Positions 25,395 to 35,014 are shown, counted from the first letter of the stretch. The stretch: 64,000 nt of DNA from Microbacterium azadirachtae (GCF_000956545.1 NZ_JYIT01000074.1:30567-94566); one strand, 5' to 3'. The notes: generated by a model not told the origin, from the letters alone. A program made the numbers and translations.

Positions 25395-28063
25395 CTCAGG
25401 AACTACTCGAGCAGGCCCAAGCGACTCCTTACGCCCTCCGCGCGGACGACCACGCGGACGAACTGACTGTGACATCCGCGGCACCGCACCTGGCGTGGAA
25501 GCCCGCGGCATCCTGCACGTCGACGTCTTTCGAGGTGGAGGCGAGAGTGGTCGGGGACGGCCTTGTGCGCAGGAGTCGCATCGAGGGACTGCACGCGCCC
25601 TGGCCGTGGGCCCCGCTGCGAAGCCGCGACCGCGTGCAATGGCGTGTGCGTGGCCTCACCCCGCAGACGTTCTGGTCCGAATGGGCCGCCTTCGAAGTGG
25701 GCCTGCGCGACTCGGACTGGACTGCTTCATGGATCTCCCCGAACGAGGATGGGCAGGACCGAACCGCCCCTCGCCCCGCATACCTGCTTTCAGGGTCGTT
25801 CGTCCCCGAAGGGGACGTCCGTTCGGCGCGGTTGTACTCAACTGCCTTGGGTGTTTACACCGTCACGATCAACACGGAACGCGTCGGTGCGATCGAGCTT
25901 GCTCCCGGCTCCACCTCGTACGACCGAACCCTCTACGCGCAAGCCGCGGATCCGACGAGGACGATCGTGCCAGGCCGCAACACGATCGACGTCGAACTGT
26001 CCGACGGGTGGTATCGAGGGCGGGTCGGGGCGTTTCGGACTCCTGCCGAGTGGGGCACTGCCACAGCATTCCGCGGCGAGCTCCACCTTGACCTCGTCGA
26101 CGGTCGCACCCAAGTCGTACGCACTGACGCGTCATGGACCAGCACCCTCACCACCATCCGGCGGGCAAGTCTCATGGACGGACAGAGCACCGATCTGACC
26201 GCGCCACGTCATCACCTCACCCGCGCGGCGGTGACTCACGTCGACGCCCCGCCGATCACGTGGTCCCCCGCTCCGCCCGTCCGCGTCGTTCAGTCCCGCC
26301 CAGCCATCACTACCACCCGGCCAAAACCCGGCGTATGGGTGTTGGACTTCGGGCAGAACGCCTCGGGCTGGGTGAAGCTCACAGATCTCGGGCCCGCCGG
26401 CACCCGCACGACCATCGACTTCGGGGAACACCTGGCGAGCGATGGGGACCTGACTACCGCGCATCTGGATTCGGAGCGCCCCGGCCAGCCGCCGAAGCAG
26501 TTCGTCCAGCGTGACGAGGTCGTCTCCGATGGGACCACGGCGGTGTTCGAGCCTCGGCACACGATCCACGGCTTCCGCTATGCCAGAGTTACGCGCTCGA
26601 GCGCAGCATTCGACCCCGCGTCAGCCACCATGCAGGTGGTGCACACCGATCTGAACCGCACCGGCAGCTTTGCAAGCAGCAACACCGACCTCAACCGGTT
26701 GCACCAGATCGCGGACTGGAGCTTTCGAAGCAACGCGGTCGATGTCCCCACCGACTGTCCCACTCGGGAGCGTCTCGCCTGGACGGGCGATTATCAGGTG
26801 TTCGCCCCCACCGCCACACGCCTCTACGACGTACTCGGATTCACCCGCAAATGGTTGCAGTCAGTGCGCGACGATCAACTCGAGGATGGCCGTATCGCGA
26901 ACTTCTCGCCCGATGGACGCCGGATCAAGCATCATCTGGATGACCAGTTCGCCATGATGACCGGCTCCTCTGGTTGGGGCGACGCGATCGTCGCCGTGCC
27001 GTGGGAGCTCTACCAGAGCTACGGCGACGTGCGAGTGCTCGCTGAGAACTGGGATGCCGCCACTCGCTGGATCTCTTGGGTGACCGACAAGGCGGCAACC
27101 ACCCGCCATCACACCCGAGAGCAAGCCTCACCGGAACCTGAGCCGTTCGAACAATACCTGTGGGACGGCACATTCCACTGGGGCGAATGGACCGAGCCTC
27201 AGCAAGTGGGGAAAGACGGAACGCGCATCAACCCGATCACCGACAACCCGATGGCCTGGTTCATGGCGGACAAGGGGGAAACCGGCACCGCCTACTTTCA
27301 CCGATCCGTGAGCACGATGGCTTGCATCGCCGAAGTCCTCGGCAAGCTCGAGGACGCACGACGATATGCGGACCTCGCCGACAGAATCCTCGCCGCCTGG
27401 CGTCAGGCTTACCTACGTCCCGATGGAACGACGGTGACAGACACGCAAGCCGCCTATGTTCGCGCCCTGTCGTTCGGGCTGATCCCAGACGGACTGCGCA
27501 GCACCGCGGCCGACAGACTTGTGGCGCTGATCAGGGAAGCAGGTAACCATCTCGGCACCGGCTTCCTTTCCACAGGTGACCTACTGCCGGTGCTCACCGA
27601 GCACGGACGTTCGGACGTCGCTCATGCGCTGCTGTTCCAGCGCACCGAACCTTCATGGATGACGATGATCGATCGCGGCGCGACAACGATCTGGGAGGAC
27701 TGGCATGGAGTGGATGAGAACGGTGACGCCCACGCTTCGCTGAACCACTACAGCAAAGGCGCCGTGATCCGGTACCTCCACACCCATGTGCTCGGCCTAC
27801 GGCAAGCGCCCGGCTCCGTCGGCTGGCGCCGCATCCTGATCGCCCCCACATTCGTCCCAGAGGTCTCACACGCGAGCGGGCACCATGACGGTCCACAAGG
27901 CCGCATCGACGTGGCGTGGACGTCAAACGCAGGAGTGTTCACTCTCGAAACCTCCATCCCGCCTTTGACGACCGCCCAGGTCATCCTCCCCGACGGAACC
28001 GAGCATGCCGTAGGCCCAGGCACCCACCACTTCGCGACCGCACCATCGGCACTCGCACGCTGA
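25391..28063 (+). CDS. GH78 alpha-L-rhamnosidase
   Basis: Cytoplasmic enzyme of 890 residues (no signal peptide). N-terminal beta-sandwich domains carry PHLAWKP and WTASWISPNED. The Bac_rhamnosid concanavalin-like region has WVLDFGQNASGWVKL. The (alpha/alpha)6 barrel carries DVPTDCPTRERLAWTGDYQV with the acidic residues typical of GH78 catalysis. A C-terminal domain ends with VILPDGTEHAVGPGTH. It hydrolyses terminal alpha-L-rhamnose from glycosides. Translation is coupled to the transporter, and a GH1 enzyme follows, as expected for stepwise removal of rutinose-like disaccharides. Confidence 0.92.
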   Translation: MTQELLEQAQATPYALRADDHADELTVTSAAPHLAWKPAASCTSTSFEVEARVVGDGLVRRSRIEGLHAPWPWAPLRSRDRVQWRVRGLTPQTFWSEWAAFEVGLRDSDWTASWISPNEDGQDRTAPRPAYLLSGSFVPEGDVRSARLYSTALGVYTVTINTERVGAIELAPGSTSYDRTLYAQAADPTRTIVPGRNTIDVELSDGWYRGRVGAFRTPAEWGTATAFRGELHLDLVDGRTQVVRTDASWTSTLTTIRRASLMDGQSTDLTAPRHHLTRAAVTHVDAPPITWSPAPPVRVVQSRPAITTTRPKPGVWVLDFGQNASGWVKLTDLGPAGTRTTIDFGEHLASDGDLTTAHLDSERPGQPPKQFVQRDEVVSDGTTAVFEPRHTIHGFRYARVTRSSAAFDPASATMQVVHTDLNRTGSFASSNTDLNRLHQIADWSFRSNAVDVPTDCPTRERLAWTGDYQVFAPTATRLYDVLGFTRKWLQSVRDDQLEDGRIANFSPDGRRIKHHLDDQFAMMTGSSGWGDAIVAVPWELYQSYGDVRVLAENWDAATRWISWVTDKAATTRHHTREQASPEPEPFEQYLWDGTFHWGEWTEPQQVGKDGTRINPITDNPMAWFMADKGETGTAYFHRSVSTMACIAEVLGKLEDARRYADLADRILAAWRQAYLRPDGTTVTDTQAAYVRALSFGLIPDGLRSTAADRLVALIREAGNHLGTGFLSTGDLLPVLTEHGRSDVAHALLFQRTEPSWMTMIDRGATTIWEDWHGVDENGDAHASLNHYSKGAVIRYLHTHVLGLRQAPGSVGWRRILIAPTFVPEVSHASGHHDGPQGRIDVAWTSNAGVFTLETSIPPLTTAQVILPDGTEHAVGPGTHHFATAPSALAR

Positions 28064-28093
28064 CCAATCACACGACAACCAAGGAACACCAAC

Positions 28094-29320
28094 GTGAACA
28101 CATTCCCTCAAGGATTCCTCTGGGGCGCCGCGACGGCAGGGCACCAGATCGAAGGAAACAACGTCAACAGCGACTGGTGGGCGCGCGAGCTCACCATGCC
28201 GGGCATGGAGCCCTCAGGAGACGCCTGCGACAGCTATCACCGCTACGAGGAGGACATCGCCCTGCTCGCTGACGCCGGACTCACCTCATACCGCTTCAGC
28301 CTGGAATGGTCACGAATCGAGCCTGTGCAAGGCAGAATCTCCCGCGCTGAGCTTGCCCACTACCGTCGGATGATCGACGCATGCCTCACCCGTGGAATCA
28401 CCCCCGTCATCACCTTGCAGCACTTCACCACCCCGCAGTGGTTCGCCGAACGCGGCGGATGGCTCTCTGACGATGCTGGCGAACTATTCGCCCACTACGT
28501 CACCGAAGCGACCACCATCCTCGACGGCGTGGAATGGGTGGTCACCATGAACGAGCCCAACATGCAAGCCGCAATCATGACGGCGATGCGGCGCATGCAA
28601 CTGGCCCCCGGCGGCCAATGGCAGAGCCCGACCGTCGAAGGAGAAGAACAGAAGCAAACCCACAGTGACTTCCTCACATATGCCGACCCAGAGATCGGAC
28701 GAAAGTTCGCCCGCATCCACCGGACCGCGCGGGACATCGTCCGCGACCGCACCAACTCCAAGGTCGGCTGGACCATCGCCGCGGGCGCACTGACCGCAGC
28801 CCCCGGCGGCGAGGAAAAGCTGCTCGAGATCCGATACGGCAAAGAAGACGTCTACTGGGAAGGAAGCCGAGGCGACGACTTCGTCGGCGTGCAGGCGTAC
28901 TCAAGCCAGCAAGTGGACGCGAACGGTCTTGTCCCCCACCCACCCCACCCCGACAACACCCTCGTCGGAACCGCCTATCGCCCCGACGCACTAGCCATGG
29001 CCGTCCGCCACGCATGGGAAACCACGCTCGGAGTGCCGATCCTTGTCACCGAGAACGGCATCGCGACCGCTGACGATGCACAGCGAATCCGATACACGCG
29101 CGACGCACTCCGCCACCTGAAGAACACCATCGACGACGGCATCGACATCCGCGGATACCTACACTGGTCACTGCTGGACAACTTCGAATGGGGACACTGG
29201 GAACCGACCTTCGGCCTCATCGCCGTCGATCGGGACACGTTCACCCGCACCCCCAAACCAAGCCTTGCATGGCTGGGACAGGTCGCGCGTAGCAATGCTC
29301 TTGTTGAGGTCCTGACATGA
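28094..29320 (+). CDS. GH1 family beta-glucosidase
   Basis: Retaining glycosidase of 408 residues. GFLWGAATAGHQIEG is the GH1 N-terminal signature. The acid/base Glu is at about 154 (TMNEPN) and the nucleophile Glu at about 320 (LVTENG). LHWSLLDNFEWGHW is the conserved C-terminal sugar-binding segment. No signal peptide is present, so it acts in the cytoplasm. It lies 30 nt after GH78 and overlaps the SDR start. It probably removes the beta-glucose left after rhamnose cleavage. Confidence 0.93.
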   Translation: MNTFPQGFLWGAATAGHQIEGNNVNSDWWARELTMPGMEPSGDACDSYHRYEEDIALLADAGLTSYRFSLEWSRIEPVQGRISRAELAHYRRMIDACLTRGITPVITLQHFTTPQWFAERGGWLSDDAGELFAHYVTEATTILDGVEWVVTMNEPNMQAAIMTAMRRMQLAPGGQWQSPTVEGEEQKQTHSDFLTYADPEIGRKFARIHRTARDIVRDRTNSKVGWTIAAGALTAAPGGEEKLLEIRYGKEDVYWEGSRGDDFVGVQAYSSQQVDANGLVPHPPHPDNTLVGTAYRPDALAMAVRHAWETTLGVPILVTENGIATADDAQRIRYTRDALRHLKNTIDDGIDIRGYLHWSLLDNFEWGHWEPTFGLIAVDRDTFTRTPKPSLAWLGQVARSNALVEVLT

Positions 29321-30132
29321 CCGCCACCTACCCCTTTCCCGACCTCTCGACATCGCCACTGCCTGACCTACTCTCGCTCCGAGGCCGCCGTGCGATCGTC
29401 ACCGGCGGCGCTCAAGGCCTCGGCCGCGCCATCGCTCAACGCTTCGCGGAAGCCGGCGCAGAAGTCGTGATCGGCGACGTGAACGCCTCACTCGCTGCGA
29501 CGGCGGCAGCCGAGATCACCGAACTGTACGGTGTGCAGACGACCGCAGTAGCGATGGACGTCACCGACGAAGAGTCAGTCGCATCCGCTACCACTGCCGC
29601 CGAGCAGAAACTCGGCGGCAGTATCGGTATCTGGGTCAACAACGCTGGCATCTTCCCCAGCATCCCTGTTTCCGAAATGACCACGGCTGAATGGGACCAC
29701 GTATTTGCGGTGAACACCCGAGGAACCTTCCTCGGCGCGCGCGAAGCCGCCCGCCGCATGACGAGCGGCGGAGTACTCATCAACATCGCGTCCACGGCCG
29801 GGTTTCGCGGAACCGCCCCCGGCCTCGCCGCCTACGTCAGCTCAAAGCACGCCGCCCGAGGACTCACCAAACAACTCGCCTTGGAACTCGCACCCCGAGG
29901 CATCCGAGTCCTCGGCGTCGCACCCACGTTCGTGCCCACCGAGGGAAACCGTGCCGCCGCGGCAAGACCGTCGCCTGACGGGATCGACCCGGTCGATGTG
30001 ATGCGCCCCGGACTGCTCGGTCGCCACGCAACACCCGACGACATCGCCCGCGTGGTCCTCTTCTGCGCCACCGGGCTTTCTGCAGTGATGACGGGAAGCA
30101 CGTTGCTCGCAGATGCTGGACTAACGATCTGA
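29317..30132 (+). CDS. SDR family oxidoreductase
   Basis: Short-chain dehydrogenase of 271 residues. It has TGGAQGLG (NAD(P)-binding), GDVN after beta-2, NNAG, catalytic Ser in NIASTAG, and YVSSK. The start overlaps the GH1 stop as ATGA. In this operon it may oxidise a released sugar such as L-rhamnose or glucose, or act on the aglycone. Sugar dehydrogenases of this SDR type are common, but the substrate is not shown by sequence. Confidence 0.88.
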   Translation: MTATYPFPDLSTSPLPDLLSLRGRRAIVTGGAQGLGRAIAQRFAEAGAEVVIGDVNASLAATAAAEITELYGVQTTAVAMDVTDEESVASATTAAEQKLGGSIGIWVNNAGIFPSIPVSEMTTAEWDHVFAVNTRGTFLGAREAARRMTSGGVLINIASTAGFRGTAPGLAAYVSSKHAARGLTKQLALELAPRGIRVLGVAPTFVPTEGNRAAAARPSPDGIDPVDVMRPGLLGRHATPDDIARVVLFCATGLSAVMTGSTLLADAGLTI

Positions 30133-30584
30133 TCCATGCCGCGTCCAACACGGGTAGCGAGTCAACCCTCGAGACTGGACGCGACGGCACCCTCATTGGA
30201 CGTGTATTTCGACCCAGCGTTGATGCTGCCCAGTGGGGTCGGAGGGATGGGTGTCCGCGAAGACGGCTGCCGCCGCGAGATGCCACGTGTGAATCAAAGC
30301 GTCATTCTTCTGATCTCGAAATGGCTGATTACCACAGCAGGGGGTAACACGCGCTATGTAGCCTGAACGCAGAATCGCACGTCGCGCACCTCCATTTGAC
30401 CACCTTTGTTGTCCGCTGCAAGCCCAGGATCGGCGCCCGCCCATTGCGTTTCCAGGCGACGCGACATCTCCCAGATCGGAACCTCGAAGGGGCGAATGCG
30501 GCCATCACGATCTTCGGCACTCGGCCGACGGTGATCAACGACACACGAACGGCCGACTCGCACCTCGCGCAAGAGCGAGCCGGC
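30133..30584. other. Intergenic region with weak terminator and unassigned frame
   Basis: A nested inverted repeat (GCGTCCA at 30141-30147 with TGGACGC at 30176-30182, and an inner GGGT/ACCC pair) follows the SDR gene and may terminate the glycoside operon. A minus-strand open frame (30354-30572, TTG start, 72 codons, containing FEVPIWEMSRRLETQWAGAD) lies just after the tautomerase gene. It was not recognised and may be a gene fragment. Confidence 0.35.
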
Positions 30585-30992
30585 TCAGGCGGGGGCAGCG
30601 GTGCCGGGAACGGCGAGTTCGCCGGTGACGTACTGAGCACGACCGAAGCCGAAGGACCAGTCCTGGGGCCCGTTCTCGACATAGCCGATGAAGACGTCCT
30701 CGCCAGCGACACCGACACCCTCCAGTCGGCGCGCGATCTCGGCGTAAAGCTGTTGCTTGGTGACTGTCGCGCGCCCGCGCTGCGTGAAGATCTGGATAAT
30801 CACCGGGTCGGTGCGCTCGAACCCGAGGCCGGCATCCTCCGCAATGATCGTGGTCGCTGGGCGGGTGGTGACTACCTGGAACCGGTCACGCTCGGGGATG
30901 CCGTAGACCGCGACGATCGCGTCGTGGATCGCGGCGGCGATCTCGGCGCTGTTTGTGCGGCTCTCAGTGTGGTCGATGCGGACGAGCGGCAT
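30585..30992 (-). CDS. Tautomerase family protein
   Basis: Protein of 135 residues starting MPLVRIDHTE, so Pro2 becomes the N-terminal catalytic base after Met removal, as in 4-oxalocrotonate tautomerase, MSAD and cis-CaaD families. It has a double-length subunit containing RFQVVTTRP and FTQRGRATVTKQQLYAEIA. It would tautomerise an enol or hydrolyse a small unsaturated acid. It is divergent from a Gfo/Idh oxidoreductase at 31086 at the edge of the inositol region. A tautomerase is not part of the standard inositol pathway. Confidence 0.85.
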   Translation of the reverse strand: MPLVRIDHTESRTNSAEIAAAIHDAIVAVYGIPERDRFQVVTTRPATTIIAEDAGLGFERTDPVIIQIFTQRGRATVTKQQLYAEIARRLEGVGVAGEDVFIGYVENGPQDWSFGFGRAQYVTGELAVPGTAAPA

Positions 30993-31028
30993 AGCGTCTC
31001 CTCATGGATGCTTCAGGCTTTGTTTTAT

Positions 31029-31046
31029 CATAACGACATTCTTATG
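31029..31046. promoter_or_regulatory. Possible operator in the tautomerase-oxidoreductase promoter
   Basis: CATAA and TTATG arms flank CGACATTC. The CGACATTC core also occurs in the iolR promoter at 51013-51020. Both symmetry and sharing are modest. Confidence 0.3.
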
Positions 31047-31085
31047 GCCTTGCAATCTACTTGCTCGAACGCGAGAATCGACGTC

Positions 31086-32258
31086 GTGAAGAACCTCAAC
31101 GTCGGACTCATCTCCGTCGGCTGGATGGGCCGCCTGCACTCGCGCGCCTATCTCGCGACGGCACACCACTATCCCGAACTTCCGGTACGCGCTGTGCTCA
31201 AATGCGCCGCCGATCCTGACGCCGGGAGTCGGAGCCATGCGACCGACACCCTCGGCTATCAGGAAGTTGTCTCCGACTATCGCGAACTGCTCGCCGACCC
31301 GGCGATCGACCTCGTCTCGATCTGCGCGCCCAACTTCCTGCATCACGAGATCGCCCTGGCCGCCGCGTCGGCCGGCAAGCCGTTCTGGATCGAGAAGCCA
31401 ATGGGCCGCAGCGCCCAGGAATCGCGCGAGATCGCCGAGGCCGCAGCGGGTGCCGGAATCGTCACCGCGGTCGGCTTCAACTACCGCCATGCGCCCGCGA
31501 TCGCCCGGGCCCGTCAGCTGATCCGCGACGGTGCGATCGGCGAGGTCACCAACGCACGGGTCGCCTTCCTGGCCGACTACTCGTCCGATCCCCTCGGTGC
31601 GCTCACGTGGCGTTTCGAGCGTGCCCGCGCCGGATCCGGTGTGCTTGGCGACTTGCTCTCGCACGGCTTCGACCTGGCTCAGTACCTCGTCGGCCCGGTC
31701 GTGCGGGTATCCGCCGACACCGAGACCTACATCCGTCGCCGGCCCCTGCCCAGCGCGGATGCCGCCAGCCACTTCAGCCGCGGCACCGCGGACGCGCCGA
31801 CCGGCGATGTCGAGAACGAGGACTACGCGATCGTCACGGCTCGCTTCGAGAACGGCGCGATCGGCGTCTTCGAATCCAGCCGCATCGCGGTTGGTCCACA
31901 CGCGGAGTACAACATCGAAGTTTACGGCACCCGCGGGTCACTGCGGTGGGATTTCCAGCGGCTCAACGAGCTGCGCCTGGCCGACACCCCGTCTGGCTAC
32001 CGCACGATCATGGCCGGACCGGCGTTCGGCGAGTTTGCACGCTTCCAGCCGGGCGCCGGTACCAGCATGGGGTTCGATGATCTCAAGACGATCGAGGCAG
32101 CCCTGTTCTTGCGCTCAGTCGCAGAAGGGCGCCAGGTCGCGCCATCGGCCGCCGACGGCTGGGCCGCGGCCGAAATGGTCGACGCCGCGCTACACAGTGC
32201 GGAAACCCGGGCGTGGGTCGACGTTCCGCGCGTCGAAGGGACCACCATCGGCATCTGA
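31086..32258 (+). CDS. Gfo/Idh/MocA family oxidoreductase
   Basis: NAD(P)-dependent dehydrogenase of 390 residues. The N-terminal Rossmann motif is GLISVGWMGRLHSRAY. EKPMG at about 110 contains the catalytic-region Lys typical of the family. The C-terminal alpha/beta domain binds sugar or inositol (GDLLSHGFDLAQYLVG). GTG at 31086 gives a normal N-terminus; ATG 31044 is an alternative. Together with an inositol-type porter and two further Gfo/Idh genes nearby, it likely oxidises an inositol isomer or related cyclitol. Confidence 0.85.
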   Translation: MKNLNVGLISVGWMGRLHSRAYLATAHHYPELPVRAVLKCAADPDAGSRSHATDTLGYQEVVSDYRELLADPAIDLVSICAPNFLHHEIALAAASAGKPFWIEKPMGRSAQESREIAEAAAGAGIVTAVGFNYRHAPAIARARQLIRDGAIGEVTNARVAFLADYSSDPLGALTWRFERARAGSGVLGDLLSHGFDLAQYLVGPVVRVSADTETYIRRRPLPSADAASHFSRGTADAPTGDVENEDYAIVTARFENGAIGVFESSRIAVGPHAEYNIEVYGTRGSLRWDFQRLNELRLADTPSGYRTIMAGPAFGEFARFQPGAGTSMGFDDLKTIEAALFLRSVAEGRQVAPSAADGWAAAEMVDAALHSAETRAWVDVPRVEGTTIGI

Positions 32259-32259
32259 G

Positions 32260-32304
32260 CATGAGGAGAGGGGCGTGCGCACCGCGCACGCCCCTCTCCT
32301 CATG
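32260..32304. terminator. 21-bp perfect bidirectional terminator hairpin
   Basis: Arms 32260-32280 and 32284-32304 pair perfectly around a 3-nt loop, exactly between the convergent oxidoreductase and sugar porter genes. Confidence 0.85.
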
Positions 32305-32312
32305 CCGCGAAG

Positions 32313-33770
32313 TCAGTTCGCGCGGAGGTTCGCCGGCAGGAAGATCGTGCCGGTCGTGACCTCCTCCTCAAGCTGCTCGAGGGTGCGACCGCGGGTTTCC
32401 GGCACCCACTTGAACACGAAGAGCAGAGACAGCGCGCCGAGAAGCGCGAAGACGAAGAAGGTTCCGGTGATGCTCACTGCGGCGATGAGCGAAGGGAAGT
32501 AAAGCCCGAGAAAGAAGTTCGCCATCCACAAGCAGAAGACCGAGACGCCCATACCGAACGCGCGCATCTTCAGCGGGAAGATCTCGGACAGCGTCACCCA
32601 CACCGCCACATTAAGGAACGTCTGCATCGAGCCGACGAACGCGACGACAAGAAGGAGGATCACGAACGGACGCAGCGGGTTTCCGACGGGAAGCACGATC
32701 GACGCGATGCCGATGAGTAGGTGGCACGTTGTCGTCAGGGCGAAACCGATCAAGAACGTCTTACGCCGGCTGAATCGGTCCATGATGCTGACCGCGATGA
32801 TGCCACCGACGACCGCGATCATGCCGGGTGCGATGTTCGCGATCAGCGCGGCGCTCTTGGAGAAGCCGGACTCGGTCAGCACCTCCTGGCCGTAGTACAT
32901 GATCGAGTTGATCCCGGTGAACTGCTGGGCCACACCGAGGCCGATGCCGACGAGCAGGATGCGGCGCAGCCATTTGTCGGCGAGGACGCTCTTCCAGTTG
33001 AGCTTCTCCGACTCCTCCTCATTGCGGATCTGCTCGATCTGGGCGAGCTCTAGCTCCGCACGCTCGGCGGGCCTCAGCTCCGAAAGCACCTTGAGCGCCT
33101 TTTCGTGGTGACCGTTGTCGGCGAGCCACCGTGGCGACTCGGGCATCCGGAACATGCCGATGAAGAGCGCGAGCGCGGGGACGAGCTGAATGGAGAGCAT
33201 GATGCGCCACACGCCTTCCTGCTCGCCCCACACGACGCCAATGATCGCGTTGATGACGAATGCGGCGAGCTGACCGACGACGATCGCGAGCTCGTTGCGG
33301 CCGGCGAGGGAGCCGCGAATCTCGTACGGTGCCAGTTCGGCGAGGAACACGGGCACCACGGTGGATGCTCCTCCGACGGCGATGCCGAGGATGAAGCGCC
33401 CAGTGATCATCACCTCGACGTTGGGCGCGAGCACGCACGTGAGAGCACCGACGAAGAAGAGGACCGACAGCAGAGTGATCGTGCTGCGACGACCCCAGGC
33501 GTCCGCGACGCGGCCCAGCGTAACGGCTCCGATTGCGGCACCTAGCAGCAGCGAGGCGGTGACCAGGCCTTCGGTGAGCGGCGTGAGCCCGAGCTCTGCA
33601 CTCATCGGCCCTAGAGCGCCGTTGATCACGCCCGTGTCATAGCCGAACAGCAATCCGCCGAGGGTGGCGATGAGTGCGACGACGCCCAGCCGCTTGCGAT
33701 AAGGCCCGGGCATCAGCGTGGGGAGAGCGGACGCGGCGGTACTGCCACTGTTCCGTGCGGACTGAGACAT
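32313..33770 (-). CDS. Sugar porter family MFS transporter, IolT-like
   Basis: Transporter of 485 residues in the MFS sugar porter group. It has GGLLFGYDTGVINGAL at segment 1, GRVADAWGRRS in loop 2-3, PESPRWLADNG after segment 6, QQFTGINSIMYYG at segment 7 and PETRGRTLEQLEEE at the end. These match inositol/H+ symporters such as IolT as well as hexose porters. It lies among inositol genes, and its promoter shares a 13-bp word with the lacI promoter at 38221. Inositol import is the best inference. Confidence 0.87.
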   Translation of the reverse strand: MSQSARNSGSTAASALPTLMPGPYRKRLGVVALIATLGGLLFGYDTGVINGALGPMSAELGLTPLTEGLVTASLLLGAAIGAVTLGRVADAWGRRSTITLLSVLFFVGALTCVLAPNVEVMITGRFILGIAVGGASTVVPVFLAELAPYEIRGSLAGRNELAIVVGQLAAFVINAIIGVVWGEQEGVWRIMLSIQLVPALALFIGMFRMPESPRWLADNGHHEKALKVLSELRPAERAELELAQIEQIRNEEESEKLNWKSVLADKWLRRILLVGIGLGVAQQFTGINSIMYYGQEVLTESGFSKSAALIANIAPGMIAVVGGIIAVSIMDRFSRRKTFLIGFALTTTCHLLIGIASIVLPVGNPLRPFVILLLVVAFVGSMQTFLNVAVWVTLSEIFPLKMRAFGMGVSVFCLWMANFFLGLYFPSLIAAVSITGTFFVFALLGALSLLFVFKWVPETRGRTLEQLEEEVTTGTIFLPANLRAN

Positions 33771-33812
33771 GGGGGACTCCTTCGTCGTCCGTTTCAGCGT
33801 GACACATGACCG

Positions 33813-33852
33813 TATGTCCTGTCAAAGTTTTGATCTTTGACACTATGTCAAA
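33813..33852. promoter_or_regulatory. Cluster of operator-like repeats between porter and ABC importer
   Basis: TATGTCCTGTCAA (33813-33825) is identical to the minus strand at 38221-38233. It overlaps TGTCAAAG(N7)CTTTGACA (33820-33842), a perfect 8-bp inverted repeat. That in turn overlaps TTTGACA-CTA-TGTCAAA (33836-33852). Three TGTCAAA half-sites in alternating orientation suggest cooperative repressor binding controlling both divergent transporter operons. Confidence 0.65.
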
Positions 33853-34018
33853 ACATTCTCTTGACAGAGCTCCGAAGGTGGGAGATTGTTAGGTCAAACA
33901 ACCGGGCACGGTCACCGACGAAGAAGTCTGATACGTGGCGAAGCAGCCTCCAGCCCTCATCGTCGATCGCCGCACCGGCACCCGATCCGGGACGGCATCC
34001 CTGATGAAAGGAACTCCC

Positions 34019-35014
34019 ATGAACCTGGTCTCACCTCGCAAGCTCGTGGCGGTCGGCGCAGCAGTAGCCGCAATCGCGCTTGCACTCACCGCGTGTAGCG
34101 GTGGCGGAGCAACGAAGTCGACGACCGCTGCGAACTCGGGCTCCGGCGGTGGCAACTCCGGATACAAGATCGCGATGATCACGCATGAAACCCCCGGCGA
34201 CACCTTCTGGGACAAGATCCGAGCCGGCGCAGAGCAGGCCGCGAAAGATGCGGGCGTTAAGCTCACTTACTCCAACGACCCGGACGCCTCCAAGCAGGCG
34301 CAGCTCATCCAGACCGCGATCGACTCCAAAGTCGACGGCATCGCGACCACGCTGGTCACCCCCGATGCCCTCGCCGGCTCGGTCAAGGCCGCCCGGGCGG
34401 CAGGCATCCCGCTCGTCGGCTTCAACTCCGGCATCGACCAGTACAAGCAGCTCGGCGCGCTCATGTACTTCGGTTCCGACGAGAACCTCGCCGGGAACAC
34501 CGTCGGCGAGAAACTCGCTGCTGACGGCGTCAAGCATCCGCTCTGCGTCATCCAGGCAGCCGGTTCGGTTGCGCTCGAAGCGCGTTGCGCGGGCGTGAAG
34601 GACAAGGTCGCCGGCACCGAGAACATCCAGGTCAACGGTGCCGACGACTCGTCGGTCGTCTCTAGCCTCCAGGCCAAGCTCGCGCAGGATTCCTCGATCG
34701 ACGCCATCGTCACCCTCGGCGCCCCGATCGCGATGGATGCCCTGAAAGCCATGAGCCAGGCGAACAGTACTGCGAAGCTCGTCACATTCGACCTCAACGA
34801 ACAAGCTGCGCAGGCCATCAAGGACAGCAAGATCGAGTTCTCTGTCGACCAGCAGCCGTACGTGCAGGGCTACATGGCCGTGACCGCGCTGTACCTCTAC
34901 ATCAAGAACGGCAACGACATCGGAGGCGGCGGCCCGGTCCTGACCGGCCCCTCGATCGTCGACAGAAACAACATCGACAAGATCCTCCCGTTCGCCAAGA
35001 ACAACACCCGCTGA
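34019..35014 (+). CDS. Sugar/inositol ABC transporter substrate-binding lipoprotein
   Basis: Periplasmic-binding-protein-type lipoprotein of 331 residues, attached through the lipobox LTAC (Cys about 25). The type I fold (RbsB-like) shows YKIAMITHETPGDTFWDKIR, DGIATTLVTPDALAGSVKAA and VTLGAPIAMDAL. GAAAGGA precedes the ATG at 34019. It is the first gene of an importer operon with a permease and ATPase. The location in the inositol region suggests an inositol or related ligand. Confidence 0.9.
   Translation: MNLVSPRKLVAVGAAVAAIALALTACSGGGATKSTTAANSGSGGGNSGYKIAMITHETPGDTFWDKIRAGAEQAAKDAGVKLTYSNDPDASKQAQLIQTAIDSKVDGIATTLVTPDALAGSVKAARAAGIPLVGFNSGIDQYKQLGALMYFGSDENLAGNTVGEKLAADGVKHPLCVIQAAGSVALEARCAGVKDKVAGTENIQVNGADDSSVVSSLQAKLAQDSSIDAIVTLGAPIAMDALKAMSQANSTAKLVTFDLNEQAAQAIKDSKIEFSVDQQPYVQGYMAVTALYLYIKNGNDIGGGGPVLTGPSIVDRNNIDKILPFAKNNTR

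Noticed and set aside
30396..31043. N-terminal extension of the Gfo/Idh gene at 31086
   Set aside because: It is antisense to the tautomerase gene and lacks motifs.
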